Shown: positions 60,461 to 64,000 of the stretch, piece by piece
How positions within the stretch are numbered: position 1 is the first letter of the stretch
Layout of the letters: every line of letters starts with the position of its first letter
From: Strigamia acuminata
Lineage: Eukaryota; Arthropoda; Chilopoda; Geophilomorpha; Linotaeniidae
Direction: 5' to 3'
Length of the DNA stretch: 64,000 bases
Assembly: GCA_949358305.1 (NCBI GenBank)
Contig: OX442319.1
Coordinates: 1,796,001 to 1,860,000, forward strand
Notes under the pieces: model-generated
Seen by the model: the letters and a program-made list of their open reading frames with translations, nothing else
Database searches by the model: none
Told to the model about the DNA's origin: nothing
Position numbers and translations under genes: made by a program

Positions 60461-60671
60461 TTAATTTTCAGTCACCACTTTCGAAAACATCCTTTTCAGT
60501 TTGAGGTATAAAGCATTCAAAGAGGGTCGATTCAAAAAGCCGAACACACGGGTTCGGAGCGCTTTGATGTCATCCATTGTGATGAGTTTTCTGGCTTTTC
60601 TTGCGGCTTCACCTAACTTGCTGAGCTGTCTAATTTCGTTTGACGTGTAGATATGATGTTTAGTTACGAAA
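60461..60671 (-). CDS. C-terminal exon of an unrecognised host gene (copy 2, paralogue)
   Basis: On the minus strand an acceptor (ATTTTTATAG) at 60672 opens a frame including VTKHHIYTSNEIRQLSKLGE, ITMDDIKALRTRVF and NRPSLNALYLK, ending at TAA 60461-60463. It parallels 58852-59019. An upstream exon candidate ends at the donor ACACCG/GTAATG (60726) but carries a TGA in the phase-compatible frame, so this copy may be a pseudogene. Confidence 0.4.
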
Positions 60672-60826
60672 CTATAAAAATAAAAATATTAGATTTGGAA
60701 GAATAAAAATTAAACACGACATTACCGGTGTAATAAATAACAGAAATATAAGGTGGCAATAATTCAAAACACAACCAAAAACCAAGTTTGTTTGTAAAAC
60801 GGTAGTGGTTTTGTCGGAGGTTTTGG

Positions 60827-61613
60827 AAACAGTAGGGGAATTACACGGTCGACGATAAAATCGTAGAAACCGTAGAACCGATGTCAATTGGAAAACAAAC
60901 AGCAATGAAACTGCTTTACACTTGGCATGCCGACAAAATTGTGGGCAAAATGGCTGCCAGCTGCCAAACCGTAATTCTAGCAGGTGAAGTACCCCACCAA
61001 AAAAGCAGAATTGTGTTGAATCAAGTGGGCCATAATTTGTTGATTGGGTGAAGATAAAAAAGTTTTAATTAGCAATTTCTTATAAAACTCCAAAATACTG
61101 TATAAAAATACACCTTAATAATTCAGCATTTTCTAGTCTTCTGTTTCCACGTAAACAAACTTTGAATGCATCTTGAAGAGAACAAAACAACAAGCACAAG
61201 CAATATTAACTGATTGGGAATCACAAAGTAAACTGTCTAAACATGTTGAACTTTAAACTCGGTGAACTGCCTCAGCACGCCAAAATGACAAAAACATAAC
61301 TTTTAGCAGCATTTAGCTGGTAACTGGGTTTAGGAGACACTCGATCAATGTTTTTGTTCACAGTGCACAGCGACGTCGGAAAATAGCACGATCCAGAAGC
61401 GATATTATCGACAAAAGCAGATCAATGGTGAATTTACCAACTCGAGCGAATTCAGAAGTAGATACTGATGGCATATCTGCCGACACAAACGACTCTGATC
61501 CTCAAATTCCCGTAGATGTATTAATTAATCAAGCAGACACATCACAAAGCAGAACGGATCAACAAGCACATTTTAAAATTTCTCCTTTTTCTTTACTGCG
61601 ACCCATTTTGATA
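60827..61613. other. host DNA, no gene seen
   Basis: AT-rich non-coding sequence. A 72-codon frame at 61425-61643 has no recognisable features and runs into the MITE that follows. Confidence 0.4.
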
Positions 61614-62272
61614 TACAGAGTAGGCTGCGTAGCCCGGACATAGGACGGGACCCAGAAACTTGTCCAGTCCGGACAATGTCCATTCTGTAGGGCATATACA
61701 CTCTCTGGTCTGGACAAATGCCACATGTCCGGACTAGAGAGTTAAAGAAAATAAATTTCTGCTACATTAAAACAATTCAAAAATGCCGATTTTCTGATGC
61801 AAAAAATTAGAAAAAAAATTAAAAACACTAAAATTTAAATGAAATTTTAATTTATTGCAGGTTCACAAGGGTTGGAAAAGGAAATTTGCGTTAAAGGTAT
61901 TGTTGCGCCATGTGCACATAAGTTACGTCATGTCTACGTTCGTGAACACGTGCACATGGCGCAACAGTACCTTTTCCAACCCTTGTAAACATGCAATAAA
62001 TTAAATTTTTATTTAAATTTTTGTGTTTTTAATTTTTTTTCTAATTTGTTTCATTAGAAAATCGGCATTTTTGGTTTTTGTCCGGACTACACAGCGATTT
62101 TTCCCTATACGGGACGCGTCGCTTAGTCCGGATTCCGGAAGGGGGAGCTGTCCGGACCACAGAGCAAATTTAGCATTGCTCCTTATTGATTGGGTCCGGG
62201 CCCCGGCAAACTTGTCCGGACCACACAGCTGTCCGGTCGGTACTATGTCCGGGCTACGCAGCCTACACTGTA
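61614..62272. mobile_element. palindromic hAT-like MITE (659 bp)
   Basis: Termini TACAGAGTAGGCTGCGTAGC and its inverted near-copy ending GCTACGCAGCCTACACTGTA. Flanks TTTTGATA (61606-61613) and TTTTGACA (62273-62280) match at seven of eight bases. TGTCCGGAC-type motifs repeat through both arms. The centre is a tighter foldback (about 61858-61998; GGGTTGGAAAAGG against CCTTTTCCAACCC, GCGCCATGTGCAC against GTGCACATGGCGC). No coding capacity. Confidence 0.75.
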
Positions 62273-62399
62273 TTTTGACACATTTGCACCGTTCAAAAAT
62301 GATATCTTTCATGGTTATTCCCGCTAAAGGGCCCATTGATCTCTTGCTAAAGATTGTTATTTTGTTAGTGTAAACTTATTAAAGCTGACTCCAAATAAA

Positions 62400-62640
62400 C
62401 AAAATGGCGGACCCGCTGGTCCGCGACGCACACACTAGCTTGTTAAATTCAAAGTGATCTTTATTACAAATTATTACATTTAAATATGAGACTGGTCAGC
62501 CCTGATTGGCTGACCACAAGGAACAGCCCCCAATTGGCTGTCTACCCCCAAAACGTCTATCGGACATATTCGCGTATGTCCGCCCGCCCTCTGGCGACCG
62601 TTGTCGCCTGTCGAAACCCCAAAACTCCACACTCGGTCAT
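62400..62640 (-). repeat. putative 3' LTR region of a third LTR element
   Basis: Lies just downstream of the polyprotein stop. On the minus strand it contains AATAAA in GTAATAAAGATCACTTTG. Borders cannot be fixed because the other LTR is outside the window. Confidence 0.5.
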
Positions 62641-62644
62641 CCGA

Positions 62645-64000
62645 CTAAATGTCGGCGCCCCCGCCGACACCTGTTAACTCGTCTTCGGCTCCCGATGCTG
62701 CGTCGTCCTCGAATGTCCACTTCTTCATCTGGTCGATTGGTGCGGTCGTTTTGTATCGAGGCGGGTTCTCAAGACTCGTAACCTCGTACACCGTGCTCGA
62801 AATCCGCCGACTTACTCGCAAAGGTCCCCGGTACAGATTACTGAGTTTTCCCGCTTTGCCTTGTATTGCGATCGCTTTCCTTCGTACGACGACCACATCT
62901 CCGACCTCGTATGTCCGACTTGGTCCTCGATGTCTATCGAACGCCTTTTTCTGCTTGATCTGGTTTTCTGTAAGTGTTTCGTACGCCTCGTTCCTTACGT
63001 CCTCGATTTCCGTCTCGTTTTCATCGTTTTCCTCGACTACTATCGCTGATAATCTTGGCTCGATGATCGTCCTCGGCTGGAATCCATACAACACCTCCAA
63101 TGGTGTTTTCTTGGTCGATTGGTTGATTCTTGAGTTGATCGCGATTTCAACCTTGTCAATCCCTTTGCTCCAATCGCTCCCGTCGTCCTTCGTCGTTTGG
63201 CTCGCCAACATTGGAACTATCGTTCGGTTCATCCTTTCCACTTGTCCGTTCGCTCTCGGATTTTCTGTCGAAGTCAGCACGTGTCGAATCTCGAGTTCCG
63301 TGCACATCTCTGCAAATAATGCGTTGGTGAACGCAGTTCCTCGATCTGTAATAATCCGCGTCGGGATCCACATTCGTGCACACAGCTTCCGAATCTCTTT
63401 GCACGTAGTCGTTGCGTTCGTTGATTTCACTGGCATCAGAAAGACCAATTTCGAAAAATTGCATACCGCCACCAGAATGTGTCGATACCCAATGCCGCTC
63501 TTCGGAAAGGGGCCCACATGATCCAGGTGAACAGTGTGGAATGGCACCCTTTGTCTCTCGATAATATTCAACTCGCCGGCCCGTTTTCCTCCTGGTTCCT
63601 TCCTCATCAAACACTCGACACACGTTCCTACGGCTGCCTTTACGTAACTTCGCATCCTGGGGAACCAAAACCTCTTCCGAATCGCCTCAATTGTTGCGTC
63701 GACTCCTGGATGCGCGTGTCCAATATGTACTTCGTTCGTGATCTGTCTCCGCATCATCTTGGGCAAATACAATACATCCCTTCGCCGTCCATTTGCCGTC
63801 AATTCGAAATAAACGTGTCCCTTCTTGATTCTGTATCCTCGGCTCTTGTGCTGCATTCGTTCGTTCAATAAACTTTTATCTTCTATCAACAGCGCGTCCT
63901 TCAACTCTTTACACTCGGGATCGCTTTCCTGCGCAGCCACGAGCCAGTCGCCTTCTGTAAATTTAATTTGGTTAACTTTGAACCGTCGTTCCATCTCCGT
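62645..64000 (-). CDS. Ty3/gypsy polyprotein, C-terminal part (integrase), runs off the right edge
   Basis: Open to the window edge at 64000 and ending at TAG near 62645. Integrase HHCC finger (HIGHAHPGVDATIEAIRKRF, then CVECLMRK), DDE core with HLDHVGPFPKSG, ITDRGTAFTN and ANGQVERMNRT, and a C-terminal GPY/F-type module (GKLSNLYRGPLRV). This is an mdg1/412-like integrase, clearly different from the two other gypsy elements here. Protease, RT and RNase H would lie beyond the window. The visible frame has no breaks. Confidence 0.9.
   Translation of the reverse strand, partial: TEMERRFKVNQIKFTEGDWLVAAQESDPECKELKDALLIEDKSLLNERMQHKSRGYRIKKGHVYFELTANGRRRDVLYLPKMMRRQITNEVHIGHAHPGVDATIEAIRKRFWFPRMRSYVKAAVGTCVECLMRKEPGGKRAGELNIIERQRVPFHTVHLDHVGPFPKSGIGYRHILVAVCNFSKLVFLMPVKSTNATTTCKEIRKLCARMWIPTRIITDRGTAFTNALFAEMCTELEIRHVLTSTENPRANGQVERMNRTIVPMLASQTTKDDGSDWSKGIDKVEIAINSRINQSTKKTPLEVLYGFQPRTIIEPRLSAIVVEENDENETEIEDVRNEAYETLTENQIKQKKAFDRHRGPSRTYEVGDVVVVRRKAIAIQGKAGKLSNLYRGPLRVSRRISSTVYEVTSLENPPRYKTTAPIDQMKKWTFEDDAASGAEDELTGVGGGADI

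Overview
This is animal (invertebrate) genomic DNA, not bacterial. Both ends carry host sequence: a spliced SLC6 transporter gene on the minus strand (introns of about 55-70 bp with GT/AG borders) and, further right, two paralogous C-terminal exons of an unrecognised gene. Very short introns, Ty3/gypsy elements and hAT-type MITEs fit a small-intron arthropod such as a branchiopod crustacean. That species guess is weak and rests on style only.

Most of the window (4853-58621) is one stack of nested mobile elements. The outermost is a large LTR retrotransposon with identical-looking 821 bp LTRs, a TACT target duplication, a tRNA-Pro-like primer binding site, gag, pol and a third, apparently spliced ORF. 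Gag and pol overlap in a -1 arrangement with a canonical A AAA AAC slippery heptamer. Without its insertions the element would be about 12.9 kb. Its 5' LTR is split by a young, intact 4.66 kb Ty3/gypsy element (133 bp identical LTRs, GTGGT duplication, one 1407-residue polyprotein on the minus strand). Its gag gene is split after codon 87 by a 36.2 kb non-coding insertion (10697-46923) flanked by ATAG.

The 36.2 kb insertion is the most unusual object. It consists of two near-identical units in direct orientation, A (10697-28490, 17.8 kb) and B (28545-46923, 18.4 kb), separated by 54 bp. Each unit holds no convincing gene. Each contains: a terminal sequence that recurs inside the unit; a 3.7-4.3 kb palindrome (P1) made of 56 bp hairpin repeats and longer blocks around a 79 bp core; a second palindrome (P2) of 2.17 kb arms centred on the same core, with further inverted flanks; a 392 bp hAT-type MITE with a perfect 8 bp duplication; and about 5 kb of degenerate modules rich in short palindromes. 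B differs from A mainly by one extra 551 bp block, one extra 34 bp hairpin and the orientation of one core.

Right of the stack lie a short host stretch with paralogous exons, two hAT-like MITEs, and the 3' part of a third Ty3/gypsy element on the minus strand that runs off the window. I found no tRNA, rRNA or CRISPR array.
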